Origin: Lewinellaceae bacterium
GTDB taxonomy: Bacteria; Bacteroidota; Bacteroidia; Chitinophagales; Saprospiraceae
Reading direction: 5' to 3'
Assembly: GCA_020636005.1 (NCBI GenBank)
Contig: JACJYR010000001.1
Location: 2,422,501-2,486,500 of the forward strand
DNA: 64,000 bases
The translations under genes were made by a program, and so were the position numbers. Positions 20,588 through 28,122 of this stretch are shown here, piece after piece. Within the stretch, counting starts at the first letter, position 1. Every line of letters starts with the position of its first letter. The notes below the pieces were generated by a model that saw only the letters and a list, made by a program, of their open reading frames with translations, had not been told where the DNA came from and made no database searches.

Positions 20588-21282
20588 AAATACGTTGTAT
20601 AGCCGTGGACGATGAGCCGCTTTCGCTCCGCATCGTGGAGAAATACGCCGCCGAACTGCCCCAACTGGAACTGGTGGCCACCTGCGCCGATGCGTTCGAG
20701 GCGATGCAGGTGCTGCGGGGCAAGGCGGTGGACTTGCTGTTGCTCGATATCAACATGCCCAAACTCTCCGGCATCAGCCTGCTGAAATCGCTCGACCGGC
20801 CACCCCTCGTTGTTTTCACCACTGCCTACCCGGAATATGCCGTCGAGGGCTTCGAACTGGAAGCAGTGGACTACCTGCTGAAACCCTTTTCACTGGAGCG
20901 TTTTATCAAAGCCATCAACCGGGCCGCAGAAAAGTTGGCGGGCCAACACGAGCCTACTCCTGCCCCTGTCGGCCATCTGCTCGTAAAGGCCGACAAGAAG
21001 CTCTTCAAAGTGGATTTCGGAGAGATCCTTTACCTGGAAGCCTATGGGGACTATGTGAAAATTTTTACCAGGGAAAAGATGCTGCTCACCAAGGAACGCC
21101 TGACGGTATTGGAGGAAGCCCTGCCAGGAGATATTTTTTTCCGCATCCACCGTTCGTACATTATCGCCGTGGGTGCGATAGCGTTTTTGGAGGGGAACCG
21201 GGTGAAGATTGGGGAGACAAAGCTGCCTGTAAGCGCAGGTTTGAAAGAAGCCTTGTTGAAAAAACTGGGGGGCAAGGAGTGA
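20584..21282 (+). CDS. LytTR-family response regulator
   Basis: A 232-residue regulator. The receiver (about 1-118) has VDDEP, phospho-acceptor Asp55 (LLLLDINMPKLSG) and the Lys in DYLLKPFS. A C-terminal LytTR DNA-binding domain (about 130-228) has YLEAYGDYVKIFT, ILAVLEE-like text and the signature FFRIHRSYII. It is the partner of the LytS-type kinase with which it overlaps. Third gene of an apparent lipoprotein-kinase-regulator operon. Target genes are not evident from the sequence. Confidence 0.93.
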   Translation: MKIRCIAVDDEPLSLRIVEKYAAELPQLELVATCADAFEAMQVLRGKAVDLLLLDINMPKLSGISLLKSLDRPPLVVFTTAYPEYAVEGFELEAVDYLLKPFSLERFIKAINRAAEKLAGQHEPTPAPVGHLLVKADKKLFKVDFGEILYLEAYGDYVKIFTREKMLLTKERLTVLEEALPGDIFFRIHRSYIIAVGAIAFLEGNRVKIGETKLPVSAGLKEALLKKLGGKE

Positions 21283-21354
21283 TCACCTCTCAGTAAGCTT
21301 AATCAGGCTTTTTCAAAGAGGAATGGGCTGGGGGAATGCTCAGGCTGCGATGGC

Positions 21355-22554
21355 TCACACCTCAAAGAAACCAACACTGCCACCGACCCAGGTCTTGCCC
21401 ATGTTGTAGCGCACCCCGATCATTTCGCCCTTGCTAAGGCGGACAAGGTTGGTGATGATTTCCGGCCTCGGGGTGCCTTCTTCCCAGATGGCCATCATGC
21501 GGATTTCGGCCTTGGCAGGTTCTTCCAGCGTTTCCACCAGCGGCGCATAGGTGACTTTTTGCTGCAAAATAAAATTGCTGCGCTCCTGCATGGGTATTGC
21601 CACTATGTCTTTTTCCGTGGGGTGGAGGATGACGCCCTTGCCGGAAAAGGAGAAGAGCGGCTTCAGTACATATTGTGCCAAATCCAGGTGTTTTCCATCC
21701 AACTCGTTCAGGTAAAATGATTTGGGCACAAACTCGCTGTCGAACAGCGGCAAGGTGTGCTTGCTGATGCGGGCAAACCAGTTCGGATGCCCCACCCAGT
21801 GGATATTGTATTCTTTTTGAAAATCAAACGCCCGTTTCAGGTCGTCCCGCTTCAACAGCTCGTCAAAAATGACCCGGTTGTAGATGCGCTCGACGGGTAC
21901 CTTCCGCCCGTTTTCATCCAGGTAATAAACGTCCCGACCTTCAGTTTTCAGGTCGCTCACGCATTTCACTTTGACGCCAAGTGCGCGTTCTGTGGCCCAA
22001 AAGTCCACCTGTGTATTTTGTTTGTGCGGTTCGATGTCAATGAGCACGACGTTTTCGGGCTTCGAGCCGCCGACGATGGTCCGGTGCAGTTTTTCCCGGT
22101 ACGTTTCAGGCGTCAGCCCGCCGAAGAGGTGAACCAGTTCAGCAGGAATATCAAAGCACTTTCGGTAGGCGGTAGCACAGAGGTGCTGGTAAAAATAAAG
22201 CGAGGGAAACCCCTGTATTTCGATGAGCTGTGGGGAAAGGCTGCCATCCTCCTGCTGGCAGATACCGAAGTCGATGCAGAAAAAGGTGGAATGTTCGGTT
22301 TCGCCCGGCACGTCCTGATCGGGCAGCAGCGCACCTTTTGAAAGTTCCTTGAAATCGGGCCTGCAGATGACGTCCATGAGTTCTTCACAAGCCTGGAATA
22401 GTTTGCCCGACAGTGCTTTTGGAACGAATAGCGGCGTCTCGGCTATATGAAAGGTCGGACGGTGGTCAGTGGCATGGTAGATTTCGTCGAGGAAGGCTTG
22501 GTATCTTTCAGCAGTAAAGGCAGCGTTGTAGGCTTTGCGGCAAGAAGCTATCAT
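21355..22554 (-). CDS. ATP-grasp-like protein, glutathionylspermidine-synthase-like C-terminus
   Basis: A 399-residue soluble protein without signal peptide. The N-terminal third contains FFCIDFGICQQEDGSLSPQL-type text and IEIQGFPSLYFYQ. The C-terminal third looks like the nucleotide-binding part of an (apparently circularly permuted) ATP-grasp: QYVLKPLFSFSGKGVIL, NFILQQKV, PAKAEIRMMAIW and the ending GVRYNMGKTWVGGSVGFFEV. ATP-grasp enzymes join a carboxylate to an amine or thiol through an acyl phosphate. The substrate is unknown. It is the last gene of a three-gene set with a glutamine amidotransferase (48 nt upstream) and a second ATP-grasp enzyme. I do not know a characterised homologue. 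Confidence 0.6.
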   Translation of the reverse strand: MIASCRKAYNAAFTAERYQAFLDEIYHATDHRPTFHIAETPLFVPKALSGKLFQACEELMDVICRPDFKELSKGALLPDQDVPGETEHSTFFCIDFGICQQEDGSLSPQLIEIQGFPSLYFYQHLCATAYRKCFDIPAELVHLFGGLTPETYREKLHRTIVGGSKPENVVLIDIEPHKQNTQVDFWATERALGVKVKCVSDLKTEGRDVYYLDENGRKVPVERIYNRVIFDELLKRDDLKRAFDFQKEYNIHWVGHPNWFARISKHTLPLFDSEFVPKSFYLNELDGKHLDLAQYVLKPLFSFSGKGVILHPTEKDIVAIPMQERSNFILQQKVTYAPLVETLEEPAKAEIRMMAIWEEGTPRPEIITNLVRLSKGEMIGVRYNMGKTWVGGSVGFFEV

Positions 22555-22602
22555 CGTTTGTCAGTTTTCGTTTTTTTAAAAAAAACAGGGAAAGGGATTC
22601 CA

Positions 22603-23427
22603 TTACACCAGCACCAGGCTGTTTTCCCTCAAAAGCCGGATGGATTTGTGCAGGAACAGCGGGAGGATCATGGCGTGAGTGCGTTTTATTTTGGCAGGAT
22701 CTTTCAAATCTTCGACCATGGACAAATAGCGTTCTTCGCCATACTCGTCCAGCACGGCCTCGATGCGCTCGGGTTCGGAAAAATAGCTCCTCATGCCGAC
22801 GGGGTCGGCTTCCGGGTGGAATTGGGTGCCAATCATTTCATCTGAAAAACGCACGGCCATCATGGCTCTTTTCAATTCGGGGCGATCCCGTTCCCGCTCT
22901 ATGAGCAGCAGCTTTGCGCCCATCCCTGCCATCCTGCTGGGGTTGGGGTCAATCACCTGGAACTCCCGAAAATCTGCCACCCAAAATGGGTCGCCCAATT
23001 CCCGGAAGAGCCATTCCTCTTTCCCCGCCTTTGTTTTGAAAACCGGGAATGTGCCAAACGACTTTTCGTGGCGGCGGACGATCTTGCCAAATCCGAAGTG
23101 GTGGCAGGCCATTTGGAAAGAGTGGCAGATAAAGAAACAGTATTTCTTTGAGGCTTCGCCCCGCAGGTTGTATTGCCAGATATCCTCGATCAGATCGTGG
23201 AAGGGCTGGAGCCAGCTTTCATCGCCAACGAGCGGGTTGCCGGGGCCGCCGGAAAAAATATAGAGGTCGAAACTCAGGTCGGGCACTTGTATATGGCTCC
23301 TGACGTCGAATATTTCGTAGGCAATTTCGCCACTGAAATTCCGCACTATGTCCTGTATGTTTTCCATGCCCAGGTTGCGGGTGCCCTCGTACATGTCCAG
23401 TATCGCCAGCCTAAGTTTATCTTCCAT
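22603..23427 (-). CDS. Class I glutamine amidotransferase-like protein
   Basis: A 274-residue protein with the class I (triad) amidotransferase layout. The oxyanion region is IFSGGPGNP (about 57-65). The nucleophile is in FFICHSFQMACH (Cys101), where the usual G-I-C-x-G-x-Q has become F-I-C-H-S-F-Q. The His/Glu pair is in GTQFHPEADP (His204, Glu206). The triad is complete, so it could release ammonia from glutamine or act as a gamma-glutamyl hydrolase-type enzyme, but the atypical nucleophile elbow means substrate and activity are uncertain. The ATG at 23425-23427 is chosen; another in-frame ATG is 8 codons upstream. It lies between two ATP-grasp genes on the same strand. Confidence 0.72.
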   Translation of the reverse strand: MEDKLRLAILDMYEGTRNLGMENIQDIVRNFSGEIAYEIFDVRSHIQVPDLSFDLYIFSGGPGNPLVGDESWLQPFHDLIEDIWQYNLRGEASKKYCFFICHSFQMACHHFGFGKIVRRHEKSFGTFPVFKTKAGKEEWLFRELGDPFWVADFREFQVIDPNPSRMAGMGAKLLLIERERDRPELKRAMMAVRFSDEMIGTQFHPEADPVGMRSYFSEPERIEAVLDEYGEERYLSMVEDLKDPAKIKRTHAMILPLFLHKSIRLLRENSLVLV

Positions 23428-23537
23428 GTTAAGTTGCTTAATTCCGGTCAATGCAGATTGGCTTTAAGAGTGGGAGGTTGAACAAATTGCACTTACTCCC
23501 GCCAAAATCGCACCTCACCTATCCAACAATCAAACCA

Positions 23538-24548
23538 TCATTTTGCTTTTTTATTGGCTGCGGGTTTCTTGGCCGCCATGCCATTTTCACCGCCACCCGC
23601 CATCGTTTGCAGGACGGCATTTTGGATAAAAGTGCCCCAGGTCAGGTTGTTTTGGCCGGGTTTTACTTCCATAGCCCGCTCGATAGCGTAGTTGGCCATA
23701 TTTTCCACGACCCACTCGAAATTTTCCTTACCAACGGAGTTCACGTCAGCATCCGGTGCCGGGTTGCAGAAGTCAATGGCAACGGGTATCCCATTCTCGA
23801 CACCGAACTCGACGGTGTTGAAATCGTAGCCCAGGCCGTTGCAGAGCCGCAGCACGTAGTCTTCCATTGTTGCCAGCAGTTCCGGGGAGGGGTTGTGGTC
23901 GGCCACATAGCGCAGGTGGTGCGGGTTGCGGGGTTCGTAGTTCATGATGCGGACATATTTACGGCCAATGCAGTAGCAGCGGAAGTAGGTATCGAACTGC
24001 ACTGCTTTTTGGAACATCATGACCAACTGTCCGGTCTCGTGGTAGGCTTTGAAGACTTCCGCCCAGTCGTTCACCGGGTAAACGCTTTTCCAGCCACCCC
24101 CGGCGTGGGGCTTCATGAAGGCTGGGAAACCGCCGAGGTATTCGAGCATGGCGTCCCATTCCATGGGGAATTTCAGGTTGGAAAAACTTTCGGAAGAGGT
24201 GTCGTCCGGGTGATCCTTGCTGGGCAGGAGGACGGTTTTCGGCACCGGTACGCCTACCTGTTCGGCCAGTACGTTATTGAAAAACTTTTCGTCAGCACTC
24301 CACCAAAAGGGGTTGTTGATGACAGCGGTGCCTGTGGCTGCCGCATTTTTCAGGTAGGCCCGGTAGAAGGGAACATCCTGTGAGATACGGTCAATGATGA
24401 CGTCGTAGCCGCAGGGCTGGTTCATCATCAGTTCCTCGACCTTGACGAACTCGGCGGTCACGCCTTCGACGGCCTTTGAGTTGACCCTTTCCACAAAGGC
24501 CTTTGGAAATGTTCTTTCTTTGCCGAAGAGGATGCCTATTTTTTTCAT
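23538..24548 (-). CDS. ATP-grasp enzyme (carboxylate-amine ligase family)
   Basis: A 336-residue cytoplasmic protein. It starts with a Rossmann-like preATP-grasp fold (MKKIGILFGKERTFPKAFVERVN, about 1-95) and continues with an ATP-grasp core: PAFMKPHAGGGWKSVYPV (ATP-binding lysine and glycine loop, about 150-167), then the metal-binding strand with NTVEFGVENGIPVAIDFCNP-type text (about 255-280) containing E, D and N ligands. The last 15 residues are an Ala/Lys-rich tail. Family members are peptide or amide ligases of the RimK/D-Ala-D-Ala ligase type. It is the first gene of a three-gene set with an amidotransferase and a second ATP-grasp-like protein. The product is unknown. Confidence 0.72.
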   Translation of the reverse strand: MKKIGILFGKERTFPKAFVERVNSKAVEGVTAEFVKVEELMMNQPCGYDVIIDRISQDVPFYRAYLKNAAATGTAVINNPFWWSADEKFFNNVLAEQVGVPVPKTVLLPSKDHPDDTSSESFSNLKFPMEWDAMLEYLGGFPAFMKPHAGGGWKSVYPVNDWAEVFKAYHETGQLVMMFQKAVQFDTYFRCYCIGRKYVRIMNYEPRNPHHLRYVADHNPSPELLATMEDYVLRLCNGLGYDFNTVEFGVENGIPVAIDFCNPAPDADVNSVGKENFEWVVENMANYAIERAMEVKPGQNNLTWGTFIQNAVLQTMAGGGENGMAAKKPAANKKAK

Positions 24549-24930
24549 TTACAGGTGGTTTTAAATTTTGTAATTGTTTATGAGTTGTTCTACGGAAGCT
24601 CCGGGATGGCGCTTCTTTTTCATTTTCTCAATTAGTTTGGTACACAAGAAAATTTGACTTTTGGGAACCAGTTCGCGGGATTTCAAGAGCAAAACTAAAC
24701 TGATTTCTCAATAGGAAGTACAAAGCTGGCCGTTTTTCAGCAGGATTGGCCGTTGAAACGAAATAAGGGCAAATGGTTTGGTGCAGGTTATGTTACCTTT
24801 TTCTATTTTGAGCAATCATTAATTCGGATAACGGGTTCAGTTTTTTACGTTCGTTGATTTTCCGGCGGTTTGATCATGTTGATTTTCAAAATCATTGTGG
24901 TCTCGTTTTTCAAACAACTGAAAATGTGGA
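24549..24930. other. Intergenic stretch upstream of the ATP-grasp gene set
   Basis: About 380 nt, AT-rich, with no credible ORF on either strand. No TAnnTTTG box was found on the - strand for the ATP-grasp gene. Nothing else recognised. Confidence 0.4.
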
Positions 24931-25054
24931 AATTAATTGAGTGCTTCACAAAAATATGGGTCTTTGCATCGGCTTTGGCCAGCGTGGGCCATCGCCGGCT
25001 AAAGCCGACGTTACTTGAGCAAATCCATAAATTTGTTAAGCACTCAAATTAATT
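24931..25054. repeat. Inverted-repeat element, MITE-like
   Basis: About 124 bp bounded by imperfect terminal inverted repeats of about 30 bp: AATTAATTGAGTGCTT on the left against AAGCACTCAAATTAATT on the right, with further matches inward (ATATGG against CCATAA). The centre holds a GC-rich stem built from CGGCTTTGGCC and GGCTAAAGCCG. No coding capacity. It directly abuts the twin-hairpin repeat that follows. Confidence 0.45.
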
Positions 25055-25056
25055 TA

Positions 25057-25168
25057 GTAACGATGAAAAAATAACTTCACCATTTTGATTTTGAAAACCC
25101 CAGCTATAGAAGGGTTTTTTAAAAATAATCCCGATTTAACATCGGGATTATTTTTCCTTCGATCCTTA
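25057..25168 (+). repeat. Twin-hairpin intergenic repeat, copy 1
   Basis: One of five copies in this window. The order is: GTAACGATGAAAAAATAAC at the left end, CATTTTGATTTTGAAAACCC, a CCCAGC..GGG terminator-like hairpin followed by T6, a second hairpin AATAATCCCGAT/ATCGGGATTATT, and TTCCTTCGATCCTTA at the right end. Here it sits between the MITE-like element and the ISL3 insertion sequence. Confidence 0.8.
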
Positions 25169-25217
25169 ACCCATTATCCGCACCATTACCCATAATGTAC
25201 TTGTAAAATTGTCTTAT

Positions 25218-26534
25218 GAAATATTTGGTTCTATATGAAAACCTGTGGGTAGGATAAATTCAGCTTACCGCACAGGAAATAAATCATGTTGATGAAATTA
25301 TGGAGATTACGATAACCCCTTGCCCGTTTTTTGGCTAACTGTATTTTCGAATTGATGCCCTCCAAAATACCATTCGTTATTTGAGACCTTATGAAATTCA
25401 TGATACCCGACCAATGTGCCCTGATGGTTTTGGCCACTTTCTGAAAGGGGAAAATCCCACTCCCTTCAGCCTGATTGCACCAATCATTCAAAAAGCGCCC
25501 AGCCCTGGCTGGATGGTCGAACCTCCAAAACTCCTTGAAAAGTTCTTTGAGCCTGTAACCTTCCCCGATTTTGGGGTACAGTTTGACAAGGTTGGCCAGC
25601 TCCGCCAGCTTTTTGTCCGTGAGGTTTTCAGGGTTCCTGAGCAGCGTGTACTTGTGCCCTTTGAGTTCCTTGCATTCCTTTTGCTCGGCTTTGCGCAGGG
25701 CGTCCAGGGCCTTGTTCACTTCTTTGACCACATGGAAGCGGTCGAAGGTGATGCTGGCGTTCGGGAAGGCAGTGGCTGAACCGGCTATAAAAGCCGGCGA
25801 CATGTCGATGCAGACCTGCCGGACCTTCTCCGGGGCGCTGCCGCTGGCCCCCAAGTGCCCCGCAAGGGCTTCAACTGCTGCGGCATCCTTGCCTTCGACC
25901 ACTTTGAACACCCGGTTTTCATGCAGGTCAACGCCGACGGTGATATAGTCGTGGCCTTTGCGCTTGCTCGTTTCGTCAATGCCCACTTCCTCGATGCCGC
26001 TGTGGTCGCACTGGCTGAGGGCCCGATTGACGTAGTGGTTGAAAACCTCCCAAATCCGTTGGGGCCACACCTTGATTAAATTCGCAACCGAGGACGGGGA
26101 CATCTCCAGCTCGAGCAAGGTCATGATGTACGCCTCGAACATGAGGGTAAAGCCGTTGTTCCGCCTTGCCCAGGGCACTTGTACCTTCTTGATTTCCCCT
26201 TTGCTGTCTGTAATACGGGGAACACGGGCGTGCAGGTAGCAGCGGTGTTCAAAGAAATTCAAATGCTGCCAGGTGTGTTCGGCGGTGTCGTAGGCTTTGC
26301 AGGAAACCTCAAAAGCATCCTTGAACGAACTCCCCGGAGGAAAATCCAGGTATATGTGCAACTCCCGAACTTTTTCGTCGAGTTGTTTGAATTCGATATG
26401 TTTGATTTCCCAGGGGCGGATATCCCCAAGTGCGATTTCAAAAAGCTGTTTGCTGTTCATTGTTTTTTGGAGTCAAAACTAAAGGGCAAAAATTTAATCT
26501 ACCCACTGGAAATCATAAAGAACCAAATATTTTC
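25218..26534 (-). mobile_element. ISL3-family insertion sequence
   Basis: About 1.32 kb with imperfect terminal inverted repeats of about 40 bp. The left end GAAATATTTGGTTCTATATG matches the reverse complement of the right end GAAAATATTTGGTTCTTTAT, and both continue inward to a shared GTGGGTAG. One intact transposase fills the element. No 8-bp target duplication typical of ISL3 was recognised, so the precise ends are uncertain or one flank has been rearranged. The right end cuts into the signal-peptide region of the neighbouring T9SS gene. Confidence 0.8.
25231..26460 (-). CDS. ISL3-family transposase
   Basis: A 409-residue DDE transposase that appears intact. Candidate catalytic residues: Asp in EEVGIDETSKRKGHDY, Asp in QVCIDMSPAFIAG, and Glu in NGILEGINSKIQLAKKRARG close to the C-terminus, with the ISL3-typical FDRFHVVKEVNKALD between them. 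The N-terminal region would normally carry a zinc-finger; here the first 110 residues show HRCYLHARVPR but no complete cysteine set. The stop codon lies within the left terminal repeat, 13 bp from the element's end. Confidence 0.92.
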   Translation of the reverse strand: MNSKQLFEIALGDIRPWEIKHIEFKQLDEKVRELHIYLDFPPGSSFKDAFEVSCKAYDTAEHTWQHLNFFEHRCYLHARVPRITDSKGEIKKVQVPWARRNNGFTLMFEAYIMTLLELEMSPSSVANLIKVWPQRIWEVFNHYVNRALSQCDHSGIEEVGIDETSKRKGHDYITVGVDLHENRVFKVVEGKDAAAVEALAGHLGASGSAPEKVRQVCIDMSPAFIAGSATAFPNASITFDRFHVVKEVNKALDALRKAEQKECKELKGHKYTLLRNPENLTDKKLAELANLVKLYPKIGEGYRLKELFKEFWRFDHPARAGRFLNDWCNQAEGSGIFPFQKVAKTIRAHWSGIMNFIRSQITNGILEGINSKIQLAKKRARGYRNLHNFINMIYFLCGKLNLSYPQVFI

Positions 26535-27889
26535 ACCTATTCTGCCTGCTCGTTTTTCCGTGTTTTCAATTCCTCTACGCTACCCACAATATGTCCGGCG
26601 AAATACTGGTAAAAAAAACCGGGGACAAAACCGTAGAGGCCACTATCGTCACATATACAAAAGAATCAAGCATTGCGGCCGATCGTGACTCCCTGACCAT
26701 TTGTTGGGGGGACGGAAGTTGCGATGTGATTCCAAGAATTAATGGATCCGGCGAACCTCTGGGTTTTGATATAAAACGAAATATATACATCAGTACCCAC
26801 GCATATCTGGAAAACAATTCCTACCTGATTTCTATGACCGATCCGAACCGGAACGGAGGGATATTGAATATAAATGCTCCTTTTTCAGAGAATGTAGAAT
26901 TCCACATCCAGACTTTCATCAAATTAAGCGATCAGCCTTTGTCCACGCCTGTTTTGCTGGAATTGCCGGTTGATATAGCTATTGCTGGCCAGCCCTATAT
27001 ACACGTCCCCAATGCCTACGACGAAAATGGCGATAGTATTTCTTACCAGTTGGTTACTCCTATGGATGATATTGATAGCCCAGTACCAAATTATTTACAA
27101 GTTACAGAGATTGGGCCGGGCATTATGAACAATATAAGCATCGATGCAGAAACGGGTGAAATAATTTGGGATGCACCGCAGATAGCCGGTTTATATGTCA
27201 TAGCTATATCGATCAAATCGTGGCGCAATGGTGTTTTGGTGGAAGAGGTAATTAGGGACATGCAAATCAGCGTGACGGATGGATTGGACAGCCCGCCGGA
27301 CATTTCTATGTCGGTGGGTGAGGGGATTGTGGATGTCGTGGTGGGAGATACGGTCGAAGTGGCCATCTCGGTGGAAGATATAAATTTGGGTCAAACTTTT
27401 GAAATCACATCCACCAGCGGCCTTTATAGTTTTTTTCAAAATCCTGCTACCTTCTCCTCCAATGTGAATGGCAATTCAGGCAGTGCTATTTTCCATTGGA
27501 TTGTGGCGAATGAACATGTTCGGCAGCAACCCTATCAGGTGGTATTTAAAGCGAAGGATAACTGGGAAATGTTTGGCCAGGCAAATTTCAAAATAGCCAG
27601 GTTCAGGGTGGTTTCACTGACCTCTGCGGATGGGTTAGCACCTGCATTTGAAGGTTCCATTTTCCCAAACCCGGTCTCCCGGTGGTTAAGCATACAATCT
27701 CCGCAAACTTCTTCCGATAAGCTGCAGCTTGAAATCTTTGATATGGCTGGAAAGCAGCTAACTTCCTCAGGCATTCACAATGGGAAAACTTCCAGGGTAG
27801 ATATGGCCAATCTTGCAACCGGCACCTACCTTGTGAGGATTTTAGATCATGGGAAATGTACCCGCACAGAAAAAATAATCAAGTATTAG
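26534..27889 (+). pseudogene. T9SS type A cargo protein, 5' end removed by ISL3 insertion
   Basis: The remaining frame encodes about 432 residues from an ATG at 26591. The in-frame codons before it (26534-26590) read HLFCLLVFPCFQFLYATHN, the hydrophobic end of a signal peptide and its cleavage region. The ATHN-x-x-GEI start is typical of a Bacteroidota secreted family. Upstream there is no start codon before an in-frame stop at 26516-26518 inside the IS. The body has SIAADRDSLTICWGDGSC, a cadherin-like stretch (about 120-230), a second beta domain and a C-terminal T9SS type A sorting domain (FPNPVSRWLSI ... LATGTYLVRI). Without its signal peptide it cannot be exported, so it is treated as inactivated. 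The missing N-terminal codons are not visible on the other side of the IS. Confidence 0.75.
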
Positions 27890-27988
27890 TTGATTTTTAA
27901 AATGGTGGATCCCGAAGCCTCTCGCTGTATTCTCAGGCAACCTCAAACAACCACTGCTGATAAAGCTTTTATTTATACTGCGAACCGT

Positions 27989-28103
27989 CAAGTTTTGTGC
28001 ATGGTTTATATTAGGTTTTATGAGGTTGATAAAAGTTGATAATCAACCTTTTTACCAACCTCATAAAACTTCTTATCAACCTCGTTTCCATGCACAAAAC
28101 TTG
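27989..28103. repeat. Compound inverted repeat with alternative pairings
   Basis: A perfect 16-bp outer inverted repeat (CAAGTTTTGTGCATGG at 27989-28004 with its complement at 28088-28103). Inside, GTTTTATGAGGTTG (28015-28028) pairs perfectly with 28056-28069, and GAGGTTGATAA (28022-28032) pairs perfectly with 28073-28083; these share bases and so exclude each other. It lies between the convergent T9SS pseudogene and purH, 20 nt past the purH stop, and may act as a terminator, though it has no clean T-run. Confidence 0.7.
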
Positions 28104-28122
28104 GCGGTGTGAGCTATAAAAA

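Noticed and set aside
23451..24383. 310-codon + strand open frame opposite the ATP-grasp gene
   Set aside because: Shadow of the well-supported - strand gene, which has clear family motifs; no start context and no family resemblance.
24870..25052. Small 60-codon frame in the intergenic region
   Set aside because: It lies across the inverted-repeat element, whose arms and core explain the sequence.
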